A stretch of DNA of 64,000 nt from Leptospira chreensis (GCF_016919165.1 NZ_JAFFPS010000071.1:355428-419427), one strand, 5' to 3'. Counted from the stretch's first letter, positions 52,947 to 62,061 are shown. Notes: generated by a model not told the origin, from the sequence alone. Program-made: numbers and translations.

Positions 52947-54508
52947 TAGGCTTGTCGTTTCGGAAATACCGTATAATCCTGAAGTTTAGTGAATTTGACT
53001 TCGTCTCGTTTGTAACCGAGTAGACCTTCTAAGGTTTGGTATCGATTCATCCCCATACTAATTTCAACATCTTGGCCTGTGAATTGTCCTGGGTGTTCGT
53101 ATCCACAAGAGTGAGCCAAACTCAAAAGCTCTTTTCTAAATCCTTGGATGTATTTGGCGGCACGTTTGCCTTTGATTTCTGGATCCACACCACGTTGTAA
53201 CCACCAATTCTGAGTGGCGACGCCGGCCGGACAATGGTCTGTATGGCATTTTTGTGCTTGGATGCAACCAATGGATAACATGGCTTCTCTTGCTATATTG
53301 ATGAGATCACAACCCATGGCAATCGCAACCACGGCGCGATCAGGAAATCCGAGTTTCCCTGATCCAATCCATACAATTTGTTCCGATAGTCCTTCTCTTT
53401 GAAAGAGAGTGTAGACTCTTTGGAATCCAATTTTGAAAGGGAGAGAAACATGGTCGGCATAGGTTAGGGGAGCGGCACCCGTTCCTCCTTCTCCTCCATC
53501 GATGGTGATAAAATCAGGACCTTGTGATGTTTGTTTCATCTCGCGGGCCAGCTCTTCCCAAAATTCAATTTCACCCACAGCACTTTTGATTCCCACAGGG
53601 ATTCCTGTTGCTGCTGCTATCCTTTCAATAAATTGTACGAGTTCTTTTACATTGGTAAACTCGCTATGAGAGTTGGGAGAGATACAATCCTTTCCTTCTT
53701 CGACATGGCGGATGGCTGCAATTTCTGCATTTACTTTTTTGGCAGGAAGGATTCCACCTTTTCCTGGTTTGGCGCCTTGAGACAATTTGATTTCGATCAT
53801 CTTCACACAAGGGTTCTTGGCTACTTTCTCTTTTAAAGCTTCCAAACTAAATTTTCCCGAATGGTCTCTCGCACCAAAGTAACCAGTTCCAATTTGCCAA
53901 ACCATATCGGCCCCTTCCATATGATACTGGCTTAAGCCCCCTTCACCTGTGTTCTGATAGGCGCCGGAATCTCTCGCTCCTCGGTTGAGTGCCATCACTG
54001 CATTTTTTCCAAGAGATCCAAAGGACATAGCGGAGATATTCACAATGGAATAAGGTCTGTATGGAAATTTACGTTTGGTTCCGATGACTTTCAGACAAGG
54101 GATACAACTGGCATCTTTGTTATGAATATAAGCCTTGGCTTCTGGATAAGGAAAGGCTTTGTGTTTGATGATGGGATAACCTGGTTCGTATTGGATTTCT
54201 GTGGTTCCAAATCCAAAGTTATTGTTTTGGCCTTTGGCTGTGGCATAAATCCAACTTCTTTCCGATCGATCAAAAGGACGTTCTTCTTTATCGTTGGCCA
54301 CCCAGTACTGTCTGAGTTCCGGTCCGATCATTTCTAAGAAATAACGGAGCCGTCCCACTATGGGGAAGTTTCTCTGAATCGTGTGCGTTTTTTGTGTCAC
54401 ATCCCGGATAAAGACGAGAACGAAAAACAACAAAACTCCAACGAGTGTGGCGGACAAGGGATAGGTTTCAATCCAGGTGAGTATTTGATCCATAAGTGGT
54501 GCGTCCAT
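52946..54508 (-). CDS. FMN-binding glutamate-synthase-like protein
   Basis: 520 residues. A membrane anchor (about 15-35) precedes a glutamate-synthase central/FMN barrel: YNTGEGGLS-like (AYQNTGEGGLSQYHM), GQGAKPGKGGILP-type (LSQGAKPGKGGILPAKK), FITIDGGEGGTGAAPL, and a 3Fe-4S cysteine set in CIQAQKCHTDHCPAGVATQ. It lacks the N-terminal glutaminase and C-terminal GXGXG domains of GltB. Such stand-alone proteins are of uncertain reaction; a glutamate-synthase-type or membrane oxidoreductase is possible. It lies between the response regulator and the cyclase. Confidence 0.88.
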   Translation of the reverse strand: MDAPLMDQILTWIETYPLSATLVGVLLFFVLVFIRDVTQKTHTIQRNFPIVGRLRYFLEMIGPELRQYWVANDKEERPFDRSERSWIYATAKGQNNNFGFGTTEIQYEPGYPIIKHKAFPYPEAKAYIHNKDASCIPCLKVIGTKRKFPYRPYSIVNISAMSFGSLGKNAVMALNRGARDSGAYQNTGEGGLSQYHMEGADMVWQIGTGYFGARDHSGKFSLEALKEKVAKNPCVKMIEIKLSQGAKPGKGGILPAKKVNAEIAAIRHVEEGKDCISPNSHSEFTNVKELVQFIERIAAATGIPVGIKSAVGEIEFWEELAREMKQTSQGPDFITIDGGEGGTGAAPLTYADHVSLPFKIGFQRVYTLFQREGLSEQIVWIGSGKLGFPDRAVVAIAMGCDLINIAREAMLSIGCIQAQKCHTDHCPAGVATQNWWLQRGVDPEIKGKRAAKYIQGFRKELLSLAHSCGYEHPGQFTGQDVEISMGMNRYQTLEGLLGYKRDEVKFTKLQDYTVFPKRQA

Positions 54509-54537
54509 TTCTATATACGAAGCAAAATGATGACAAG

Positions 54538-54936
54538 CTAAGATTGGACGTGTGAAAGTGATTCCAAAAGTTTTTCTTTCGTAAATGGTTTGAATATGTA
54601 TCCGGAGATGATCGGAATTTTTGCGGCGCGATCTGTATCAGCTGTGTCTACAGATGAACTCACTAAAAACACTTCGATGGTTTTTGGAAACTGAGGGATG
54701 ATTTTTTCGAAGGCATCTAAAAATTGCCAACCATCCATAAAGGGCATATTGATATCGAGAAAGATGATATCGGGAAGTTGGTCTTTATTTTGCACTTCCG
54801 TATGAAAAAAATCCAGTGCGTTTTCCGCGTCAGAAAACACGAGCACGTCCCCTTTGATTCCTGCATTGGAGATGATCTTCTTAGTAGTGAATTGGTAGAT
54901 TTTATCATCGTCGATGACACAAATTTTGGGAGTCAT
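54538..54936 (-). CDS. single-domain response regulator
   Basis: 132 residues, only a receiver domain. Acidic pair D9/D10/D11 (VIDDDKIY), phospho-acceptor Asp61 in DIIFLDINMPFMDGWQF, and the conserved Lys in GYIFKPFTKEKL. No output domain, so it probably relays phosphate or binds a partner. Overlaps the upstream histidine kinase by 4 bp (ATGA), its likely phosphodonor. Confidence 0.93.
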   Translation of the reverse strand: MTPKICVIDDDKIYQFTTKKIISNAGIKGDVLVFSDAENALDFFHTEVQNKDQLPDIIFLDINMPFMDGWQFLDAFEKIIPQFPKTIEVFLVSSSVDTADTDRAAKIPIISGYIFKPFTKEKLLESLSHVQS

Positions 54937-56456
54937 TTGGCCTCGTTTCCTTCGGGGAAGTACATAAGAAAGGTAGCGCCTTCCTCGGGTTTGGAACTCA
55001 CCTCAATCTTCCCCCCTACCGATTCTATTTTGTACTGAATCAAAAATAACCCCAAACCTTTCCCACTTATCTGACGATGAAAAGTCTTTCGAAGCTGAAA
55101 AATTTGATCACCATAACGCTCTAAATCGATCCCAATTCCATTATCGGAAAAGGAAATTACCGTCTGAGATCCCGCGGCAAAGGATTCTACCGAAATCCGA
55201 AGTTTCCTGTGGGGATGGGCAAACCGGATCGAATTGCTCAAAAGATGTAGGAAAATCGTTTCTAAAAATTCTTTGGAGAAAAAGACCGTCTCTTTTCCCG
55301 AAAAATTGGATTGGATTTCGACTTCTTTCTCTCTCAGTTCGCCTTCCATCAGTCCCAGCACATTGGAGAGGGACTCAGAAATCTTTAGGGATTCCTGTTT
55401 ATAGGAATCTGGATTTTTAATTTTTAATGTAGTGATGAGTTCGGAAAGAACAGTCTCCAAGGTTTTGGTTACCTCTTGCAGATGCCCTTCCAATTCTCTG
55501 ATTTCTGGAAGTTGGTTTGTCTCTTGCATCAAATCCAAAAGACTTCTTAGGTTACTCACAGGAGCCCGTAAGTGGTGGGAAATGATTTGGTTATAGGCTT
55601 GGAGTTGTTTGTTTTGAGTTAAGAGAGAATTGGTTGCGGCCTTTAGGTGTTCATTGTTTTCGCGTAGCAAAGTTTCTGATTTTTTTCTTTCATCAATGTC
55701 GATGATTTGTGCCAGGTAATGGATGGGATGGCCGCCATCATCCCGAAGGACAGTGACTGTGATATAAGCCCAAACTTTGTTTCCCGATTTATGAATGTAT
55801 TGTTTTTCAATGGAATAGTTGTCGATGATTCCTTTTTGGACTTCATCTCGCAGTTTTAAGTTTTCTTCCAGTTCATCCACGGAACTAATATCCGAAAAAT
55901 GTTTTCCGACAATTTCATAACTTTTATAACCCAAAAAATTGGCAAAGGACTCATTGGATTCATCGATGTAACCCTGTTTTCCAGTGAGTACGAGTCCAAT
56001 TGGAGAATCATGGAACAACGTTTTGAACCTGCGTTCGGCCAGTGCCAAATTTGTTTCGGTATCTATTTTATCAGAAATATCTCTGGAAGACGTATGTAAA
56101 TATTTTTGTCCAGTGTTGGGATGGATCGTTAAACGGTTGTCAGACTGTAGCCAGATGTAGGTTCCATTCTTATGCAAAAATCGGAAAGTTGTATGAATGT
56201 TTACTTCCCCACGAAGTAGGGGTTGGTGTGACCGTTCTTGGATCAGTCTTCTTTCATCGGGATGAAAAAAATCGTAAGGATTTTTGCCAACAAGTTCCTC
56301 AGATTGATAACCAATGATTTTTTCGGAGTTAGGACTCACATAAATATAAGTTCCATCTGGTTCGTGTAAACAAACCAATTCACGGCTAATAGCTGTTACT
56401 AGGTGGAGTATTTCTGAATCGGGAAGTCCCACAAAGAAATTCTTCACTGGTTCCAC
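54933..56456 (-). CDS. PAS-domain histidine kinase
   Basis: 507 residues, no membrane segment. Two PAS domains (about 15-125 and 140-255), a coiled linker, a HisKA domain with His294/His295 in NQIISHHLRAPVSNL (the SHHLRAP form), and a HATPase domain (about 390-505) with LLSNSIRFAHP, SDNGIGIDL and GKGLGLFLI. It phosphorylates the co-translated single-domain response regulator. It is the first gene of a minus-strand group that continues to the cyclase. The signal is probably internal. Confidence 0.93.
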   Translation of the reverse strand: MEPVKNFFVGLPDSEILHLVTAISRELVCLHEPDGTYIYVSPNSEKIIGYQSEELVGKNPYDFFHPDERRLIQERSHQPLLRGEVNIHTTFRFLHKNGTYIWLQSDNRLTIHPNTGQKYLHTSSRDISDKIDTETNLALAERRFKTLFHDSPIGLVLTGKQGYIDESNESFANFLGYKSYEIVGKHFSDISSVDELEENLKLRDEVQKGIIDNYSIEKQYIHKSGNKVWAYITVTVLRDDGGHPIHYLAQIIDIDERKKSETLLRENNEHLKAATNSLLTQNKQLQAYNQIISHHLRAPVSNLRSLLDLMQETNQLPEIRELEGHLQEVTKTLETVLSELITTLKIKNPDSYKQESLKISESLSNVLGLMEGELREKEVEIQSNFSGKETVFFSKEFLETIFLHLLSNSIRFAHPHRKLRISVESFAAGSQTVISFSDNGIGIDLERYGDQIFQLRKTFHRQISGKGLGLFLIQYKIESVGGKIEVSSKPEEGATFLMYFPEGNEAK

Positions 56457-56593
56457 TCGGTTGTCTATCCGAAATGCGAATTGTGGATCGTTGATTCTAT
56501 AAAATTAGTAGGAATTGGCCTTTTTTTACAACCAACTCGTACAAAAACGCACCGGTCTTATATGGCTAAGAAAATTGATTTAAGGATACTCAA

Positions 56594-56947
56594 ATGAAAA
56601 ATCTATCGTATGTCATTCTGGACGGAAATTTAACCGCAGATCCAGAAGAAAGAACCATTGCGGGAGGTAAGTCACTCGCTAATTTCACATTGGCAGTCAA
56701 TCACACTGCTAACAACCAAGAAGGTAAGGATAAGGAAGATGTGTCTTACTTTGAGGTGGAGGCTTGGGAAAAGTTGGGAGAGAACTGTGTCGAATACCTA
56801 AAAAAAGGGAGTAAGGTAACCGTGATGGGAAATCTGAAACAAAACCGATGGAAAAGTCCAGAAGGGGAAAACAAATCCAGAATCAAAGTGACCGCTTCTA
56901 CCGTGCGTTTTGACAGTGTTCGCAAAAAAGAATCAAAGGTTGCTTAA
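56594..56947 (+). CDS. ssb: single-stranded DNA-binding protein, short form
   Basis: 117 residues, an OB-fold (LSYVILDGNLTADPEER, LANFTLAVNH, FEVEAWEKLGENCVEYLKKG, VTVMGNLKQNRW). It ends KKESKVA and lacks the acidic C-terminal tail (D-D-I-P-F type) that recruits partner proteins. It may be an auxiliary SSB, or this lineage may use a short form. It binds ssDNA in replication and repair. Confidence 0.92.
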   Translation: MKNLSYVILDGNLTADPEERTIAGGKSLANFTLAVNHTANNQEGKDKEDVSYFEVEAWEKLGENCVEYLKKGSKVTVMGNLKQNRWKSPEGENKSRIKVTASTVRFDSVRKKESKVA

Positions 56948-56959
56948 AACATAATTTGG

Positions 56960-56984
56960 CGGGTGTTGGAAATCCCATCACCCG
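56960..56984. terminator. hairpin after ssb
   Basis: CGGGTG (56960-56965) pairs with CACCCG (56979-56984) around a 13-nt loop that can pair further (GG/CC). It lies between the convergent ssb and the lipoprotein gene. No T-run follows, so it is only a candidate bidirectional terminator. Confidence 0.4.
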
Positions 56985-56994
56985 TTATCATTAC

Positions 56995-58068
56995 TTAAGG
57001 GGTAGGGATCGTTCTTTTTTTATGTTTTGTATGCGTTGGAGAATCAAAAATCGAATGGGTATCGTTATGTTCCGATTTGGAATTTTCACCAGATTCTTCG
57101 GTTAGTTTTTTTTCATCCGTTCGATCGTCTTGTAAGGATTGTTTTCCGTTTTTTACCACAGACAAAATACGAAAGTATCTCGGAGAAGAAACTAAGTTCC
57201 ATTCTCGAAACATAAATTTTGTAAATCCGTGTTTGGGACCATACACACCATTCGTGGATTCCATTTTGGTTTTGATATTTGTTTTAAAGTCTGTTTGTTC
57301 ATCTTTTGTGAGATTAGGAAACTGCGCCACTTCCCCGTCCACATAACGGTTTCTTAAAATATCTAATTCCCTACGATTGCGTCTTGTCACATCTTCAAAA
57401 AAATAATCTTTGGGACCATTACAGTTTCCAGAGTAAGATTCACAATTGGGCTCGAGTTGTGGGTTCACAAAGGTGAGTTCTAAATAGATACTGATGTATT
57501 CTCCTGGGTTTGGAACTTTTCCATCTTGGATTTCCAAAACTTGAGGAACTGTGTCTCTATCCGTATATTGTCTTTCAATGGCTTCCCGTGAGATTTTAGT
57601 TTCTGGACTTGTGCTATTCACCTTTACTGGTTTTTTAGATTCACCCACAATCACTTTGTTACGCATCACTTCTGTTTTTGTTTCCAAAATTTCATACGCT
57701 TGAAAGTTGACTGGTTGTTTGGCGATAATCTCACCCTTTTGGTTTATCACAATGATATGGTGATCTAAAATAGTGCCGGCAATGATTTCTTCGATGATAC
57801 TAATTCCTGCATCTTCAAAAAACAAATCCAACTGGATGAAGGGAATTTTGTTTTCCGAATACTCTACATTCACTCCCGGCTCTTGGGCCAAAGGTTTTTT
57901 CCCTTCTTTGGATTCTGAATGGACTGCTTCGGATTTGGTAATCATCCGGATGCGGTTGAGATTGATTTGTTCTGTATGTGTAGGAAAAGTGGGGGTGATT
58001 ACCTGTTGCGGAGTTTCACATCCGAAAGAAAGGAGTAACAGGAAAGAAACCAAATAGAAACGATTCAT
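56995..58068 (-). CDS. lipoprotein, unknown function
   Basis: 357 residues. Signal peptide MNRFYLVSFLLLLSFGC with Cys17. The mature part has a beta-rich domain (IPFIQLDLFFEDAGISIIEE, ILDHHIIVINQKGEIIAKQPV, PGEYISIYLELTFVNPQ) and a cysteine pair (PNCESYSGNC). A charged, low-complexity C-terminus ends in KHKKRTIPTP. I recognise no family. A perfect palindrome and the DUF3332 gene lie upstream. Confidence 0.7.
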   Translation of the reverse strand: MNRFYLVSFLLLLSFGCETPQQVITPTFPTHTEQINLNRIRMITKSEAVHSESKEGKKPLAQEPGVNVEYSENKIPFIQLDLFFEDAGISIIEEIIAGTILDHHIIVINQKGEIIAKQPVNFQAYEILETKTEVMRNKVIVGESKKPVKVNSTSPETKISREAIERQYTDRDTVPQVLEIQDGKVPNPGEYISIYLELTFVNPQLEPNCESYSGNCNGPKDYFFEDVTRRNRRELDILRNRYVDGEVAQFPNLTKDEQTDFKTNIKTKMESTNGVYGPKHGFTKFMFREWNLVSSPRYFRILSVVKNGKQSLQDDRTDEKKLTEESGENSKSEHNDTHSIFDSPTHTKHKKRTIPTP

Positions 58069-58088
58069 AGTTTAAGTATCGGCCATAG

Positions 58089-58112
58089 ATTGCCCCTAAA
58101 ATTAGGGGCAAT
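58089..58112. terminator. 11-bp perfect palindrome downstream of DUF3332 gene
   Basis: ATTGCCCCTAA (58089-58099) and TTAGGGGCAAT (58102-58112) are perfect complements. It lies 7 bp after the stop of the minus-strand DUF3332 gene and 20 bp before the lipoprotein start. No strong T-run, so it is a terminator-like or mRNA-processing hairpin. Confidence 0.5.
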
Positions 58113-58119
58113 GTTGCTG

Positions 58120-58626
58120 TTAGAACTGTTTTATGCCTGTAGGAGGAAGGATTGGTCCACTCGCTTGGAGGATTTCTACATATTTGCCATTCACTAAACG
58201 GAATGCTTTTTCAGGTTTGTCTTTTAGGAAATAGACAGTTTCTGTTCCTTTTTCTGTAGGAGCTTCCATTTTCAAAACCTTTCCCCATTCAGAGTAAGTA
58301 AGAGTGATGGTTTTGCCATCTTGTGAATATTCTTTTACTAATTTTCCATCAAAGTCATACTCAGCCATTGCGATTGGATTTCGGTCTGTCCAAAATTCGA
58401 TCAGGTTAAAAACGAGAATGTCTAAGAAACTTCCAATTCCATATGCAATATAAAGAGGGAAGATCATTAGTAAGGAGCGAAAGAAACTAGCGAGTTTACC
58501 TGATCCAATTTGGATGTTTCCGTTAAACGAGTATACTGCTTTGATTGCGCCGAATTTTCCAAAACAATTGGAAAGAAGACCAAAGGACAAAAGTCCCACA
58601 AGAGCTGTTTTTAATATTTTTTTCAT
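58120..58626 (-). CDS. DUF3332-family lipoprotein-like protein
   Basis: 168 residues. Signal peptide with lipobox LLSNC (MKKILKTALVGLLSFGLLSNC), then FGKFGAIKAVYSFNGNIQIGSGKLASFFRSL, a hydrophobic pair (LLMIFPLYIAYGIGSFLDILVFNLIEFW, about 52-80) and MAEYDFDGKLVKEYSQDGKTITLTYSEWG. These match the DUF3332 family, whose function is unknown. Confidence 0.88.
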   Translation of the reverse strand: MKKILKTALVGLLSFGLLSNCFGKFGAIKAVYSFNGNIQIGSGKLASFFRSLLMIFPLYIAYGIGSFLDILVFNLIEFWTDRNPIAMAEYDFDGKLVKEYSQDGKTITLTYSEWGKVLKMEAPTEKGTETVYFLKDKPEKAFRLVNGKYVEILQASGPILPPTGIKQF

Positions 58627-58757
58627 TTTTTACCTCTTAGTTCTGAACTAAAAAAACTAGAGACCAATCTTAGGCGATTCTGCAACCCTCTGCAAGCCGA
58701 AATGATTGACATTGTTATTTTTTCGAAGAATCTGGTCTGAATAGAAGGCATGTCCCA

Positions 58758-60218
58758 TTGATCTTTTCTGATTTTGAATATTTTGTCTTCTTTCTCTTCG
58801 TTTTTTTTACTGTTTGGTATTTATTCCCTGCCATTTTTTCCAACCAATCCAGAGAAACACGAATCTTACATATATTCCTACTCATTAGTAGTTATTTCTT
58901 TTACATGTCTTGGGATTACCGCTTTGGTGCTCTCATCCTACTTTCCACTGCGATCGACTACTATGTAGGACTCAAACTAAGCCAAGAAACCAGGGAGAAG
59001 GTAAGGTATTATCTCTTACTCTTTAGTTTGATTACTAATTTAGTATTTATTCTGGGATTTTTTAAATACTATAACTTTCTTGTTACCTCTATTAATACAG
59101 TCACCAATCCAATGTTTGGTGCAGATGCTTTGCCTATTCTAAAAATCATTCTCCCGGCGGGAATATCCTTTTTTACATTCCAATCTTTATCTTATACCAT
59201 TGATGTTTATAGAAAAGAAATTCCAGCCGAAAAAGACTTCATTCGGTTTGCTTTGTTTGTGAGTTTTTTCCCACAACTGGTGGCAGGTCCGATTGTGACT
59301 GCAAGAACCTTTATGCCGCAATTGTACAGTCCCAAAAAACTGGAAGACATTGAGTTTCGTGTGGCGATTCGATTTTTTATCTTGGGTTACTTTAAAAAAG
59401 CAGTCCTTTCCGATATGGTGGCTCCTACCATTGACACCATTTATGCAGATCCATCGGGTCATCACGCCTATGCTTTGATCATTGCCGCTGTTTTGGGTGG
59501 AATCCAAGTTTATTTAGATTTTAGTGGATATTCGGATATGGCCATTGGAAGTGCTATGTTACTCGGTTATAAACTTCCCACCAATTTTAATCTTCCTTTC
59601 CTTGCTACTTCTGTCTCTGGTTTTTGGCGCCGTTGGCATATGACCTTAAATTCCTGGTTACGCGATTATATTTATATTCCTATGGGTGGAAGTCGAGTAA
59701 TATCCGTAAGACGAAAATTCAACCTTTGGTTTACCATGTTTGTGAGCGGGGTTTGGCACGGAGCCCAGTGGACCTTTGTTTTCTGGGGTTCTCTCAACGG
59801 AATTTTTTATGTTTTGGAAGAAATTTGGCGGGAATGGTTCCCGATCAAAAAAGAGAATGCGACAACAAAACATTGGTATGACGCTCCTCTTTGGCTTTTC
59901 CAGAATCTTTTTAATAGTTCCGTTTTCTTTTTTGGGGGTGTATTTTTTCGTTCCCTCACTTGGGAAAATGCCTGGATTCACATTCGGGGGATCTTTACCT
60001 TCCAAGCGGGACAAATCCGGCCTTATATGTGGAAAGACTTCCTTTGGGTCCTATTTTTCCTATATTTAGGCCATGCCATTGGTTATTTGATCTTTGAAAA
60101 GGGAAAAGGGAAACAAATCCCGGCCAGTTTGGAATTTGCCCTCTATCCGATTGTCTTTCTTGTCTTGAATTTAGCTACACCAGAAAACTCTATTCCTTTC
60201 ATTTACTTTCAGTTCTAA
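58758..60218 (+). CDS. MBOAT-family O-acyltransferase (AlgI/DltB-like)
   Basis: 486 residues from a TTG start with AGAAGG (58743-58748) 9 nt upstream. An ATG at 58750 meets a stop after three codons, which supports the TTG. About ten membrane segments. MBOAT motifs: SFFPQLVAGPIVTARTFMPQL, QVYLDFSGYSDMAIGSA, FWRRWHMTLNSWLRDYIYIPMGGSR, and the catalytic His in FVSGVWHGAQWTF. It probably transfers acyl (often acetyl) groups to an envelope polysaccharide or lipid. No partner SGNH protein is adjacent. Confidence 0.93.
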   Translation: MIFSDFEYFVFFLFVFFTVWYLFPAIFSNQSRETRILHIFLLISSYFFYMSWDYRFGALILLSTAIDYYVGLKLSQETREKVRYYLLLFSLITNLVFILGFFKYYNFLVTSINTVTNPMFGADALPILKIILPAGISFFTFQSLSYTIDVYRKEIPAEKDFIRFALFVSFFPQLVAGPIVTARTFMPQLYSPKKLEDIEFRVAIRFFILGYFKKAVLSDMVAPTIDTIYADPSGHHAYALIIAAVLGGIQVYLDFSGYSDMAIGSAMLLGYKLPTNFNLPFLATSVSGFWRRWHMTLNSWLRDYIYIPMGGSRVISVRRKFNLWFTMFVSGVWHGAQWTFVFWGSLNGIFYVLEEIWREWFPIKKENATTKHWYDAPLWLFQNLFNSSVFFFGGVFFRSLTWENAWIHIRGIFTFQAGQIRPYMWKDFLWVLFFLYLGHAIGYLIFEKGKGKQIPASLEFALYPIVFLVLNLATPENSIPFIYFQF

Positions 60219-60265
60219 TTTGCTTTTTTCGTTTCCAATAATGGGAATCCTTGTACCTTGTTGCT

Positions 60266-60613
60266 ATGGAAAGTGAGCGAAGGCTTCCAAGAATATCCCC
60301 CGGTGACTTTTCTGAATTTGAGGTCCATCTAGATTTGGAAGGGATTACACTATTCGGAAAGTTAGGGAATATTTCGGAAGAAGGCCTTTGTTTTTTGGGT
60401 GAGGATGACTTACTCAGCGATGAAATTGAGTCCCAAGTTTTGGGAAGTATCGTTTGGGCAAAAGGCACCAAACGGATGTTCTTTGAAGGAACTGTTATGT
60501 GGACTCAAAACTCAAAAATCAAAAATGTAATCTACCATATTGCAGGAATCCAGTTCCAGGAAAGACTCAATCTTACCGATTCCATGCTCGCACGTAGTTT
60601 GGAGATCAAATGA
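60266..60613 (+). CDS. PilZ-domain protein
   Basis: 115 residues from ATG 60266 (a TTG at 60251 is also possible). RRLPRISPGDFSEFEVHL, GKLGNISEEGLCFLGED and GTVMWTQ with HIAGIQFQER fit the PilZ domain that binds cyclic di-GMP. The canonical R-x3-R is present as RRLPR, and the D/N-x-S-x2-G is present as NISEEG. It could tie second-messenger level to the following genes, overlapping the next start by 4 bp. Confidence 0.85.
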   Translation: MESERRLPRISPGDFSEFEVHLDLEGITLFGKLGNISEEGLCFLGEDDLLSDEIESQVLGSIVWAKGTKRMFFEGTVMWTQNSKIKNVIYHIAGIQFQERLNLTDSMLARSLEIK

Positions 60614-61302
60614 AAATATTACTCCTTGGTGGAACCGGCCTTATCGGTAAACAAGTGTTACTCTCTCTTGTTTTTTATCCCCAAATCAAAAAGGTAATTG
60701 TTTGGGCGAGAAACTCGCAATCTGCCTCCAATCCCAATGTTCCCATTGAAGTGGTAAAGGTTCAGTGGGAGGATTTTAAAGCGGGGAAAGTTTCCATTCC
60801 GGATGGAATCGATGCTGTTTTTTGTTGTTTGGGTACAACAATTAACAAAGCAGGGAGCCAAGAAAAATTCAAAGAAATCGATTACGAATACCCACTGCTC
60901 GCAGCCAAACAAGCAAAAACAAAAAAGATTCCAGGATTTTATATCATCACCGCAATGGGATCGGATCCTAATTCTTCGATATTTTATAATCGTGTGAAAG
61001 GGGAAATTGAAACAGAACTACGTAACCTACAATTTCCTTTTTTAGGAATCTTTCGGCCCTCTCTTCTCATTGGAGAAAGAGAAGAAGTCCGAGTGGGGGA
61101 GAAAGTGGGAGAGTTTCTTGGTAATCTCATTCCTTTTGGACTCCTTGGGCTCAAAAAATACAAACCGATTCCTGGTGAGTATGTGGCAAAATCCATGATT
61201 CATTCTTTGTTACACAATAAACCAGAGCCGGGTGCGGCACCTACAGTGAAAATTTATGAAAACGATGTCCTTTGGGAAATCGGTAAGGACCACTCTTTTT
61301 GA
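60610..61302 (+). CDS. NAD(P)-binding oxidoreductase-like protein
   Basis: 230 residues. Rossmann motif LLLGGTGLIGKQVLLSL, then IDAVFCCLGTTINKAGSQ, FYIITAMGSDPNSSIFYNRVKGEIE and LGIFRPSLLIGERE, a conserved pattern of small atypical SDR proteins (HTATIP2-like). It likely binds NAD(P)H; its reaction is unknown. Overlaps PilZ by 4 bp (ATGA) and the next gene by 4 bp (TTGA), so the three are translationally coupled. Confidence 0.88.
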   Translation: MKILLLGGTGLIGKQVLLSLVFYPQIKKVIVWARNSQSASNPNVPIEVVKVQWEDFKAGKVSIPDGIDAVFCCLGTTINKAGSQEKFKEIDYEYPLLAAKQAKTKKIPGFYIITAMGSDPNSSIFYNRVKGEIETELRNLQFPFLGIFRPSLLIGEREEVRVGEKVGEFLGNLIPFGLLGLKKYKPIPGEYVAKSMIHSLLHNKPEPGAAPTVKIYENDVLWEIGKDHSF

Positions 61303-62036
61303 TTCCAGACAACAAACAAAAACCCTATTCCAAAACCAAATACATCATCTTGAGTTGGGTGGTTCACTTCATCGTCAGAGTTTGGTATCTTTTTATACGA
61401 AACCAAAAATTCATCATCCCTGCCGAGAGTGCGAAGACCATTGAAAAAGGTTCTGGATATATCATTGCTGTTTTTCATGAAACCACACTTTCTCTTTACA
61501 GACATGCGACCCAGTATTTGAAACGAAAGAAAAAAGCGGATATGGTGGCTCTTGTATCCCAATCCAAAGATGGAGAGATCATCCACCAAACCTTTGCTCG
61601 ATCTAACCTTCGTTCGGTGCGGGGTTCTTCCACAAGAGGGGGCACTGGCGCATTCCGTAATATCCTAAAAGAAATGAAACATGGTGCTGTTCCTATCTTT
61701 ACTGTGGATGGACCCAAAGGCCCGAGACGAGAAGTAAAACCTGGGGTCATTGTGACCGCCTCTCTCACCGGATTTCCCATTCTGTATTTGCATTCTTGTT
61801 ATGACAGGGCTTACACTTTCAAAAGTTGGGATAGGCATTTTTTCCCTAAATTTGGGGCACGGCTTTTTATCCAATACGGGGAGCCGTTCTTTGTTCCCAA
61901 AGGCCTTTCCGAGAGCCAAATGGACGAATACGCCAAAAAATTGGAAATTGCCATGGGGAAAAATGCGGAAACCCTAGAATCCTATGTGCGTGGACTATAC
62001 CCCGACAATTCTATTGACGTACCGCCTAAAATCTAA
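61299..62036 (+). CDS. DUF374-family lysophospholipid acyltransferase-like protein
   Basis: 245 residues from a TTG at 61299 with AAGGA 9 nt upstream, overlapping the preceding stop (TTGA). VFHETTLSLYRHATQY is the active-site histidine region; MVALVSQSKDGEIIHQTFAR, RGSSTRGGTGAFRNILKEM and IFTVDGPKGPRREVKPGVI are DUF374 hallmarks. It probably acylates a lipid A, lysophospholipid or similar acceptor at the inner membrane. It completes the PilZ-SDR-DUF374 unit, then metK follows by 25 bp. Confidence 0.92.
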   Translation: MIPDNKQKPYSKTKYIILSWVVHFIVRVWYLFIRNQKFIIPAESAKTIEKGSGYIIAVFHETTLSLYRHATQYLKRKKKADMVALVSQSKDGEIIHQTFARSNLRSVRGSSTRGGTGAFRNILKEMKHGAVPIFTVDGPKGPRREVKPGVIVTASLTGFPILYLHSCYDRAYTFKSWDRHFFPKFGARLFIQYGEPFFVPKGLSESQMDEYAKKLEIAMGKNAETLESYVRGLYPDNSIDVPPKI

Positions 62037-62061
62037 AGTTTAACCAAGTAAGGTAAAAAAT

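Noticed and set aside
61999..62061. SAM riboswitch before metK
   Set aside because: The gap is 25 bp and the upstream sequence is coding, leaving no room for an aptamer.
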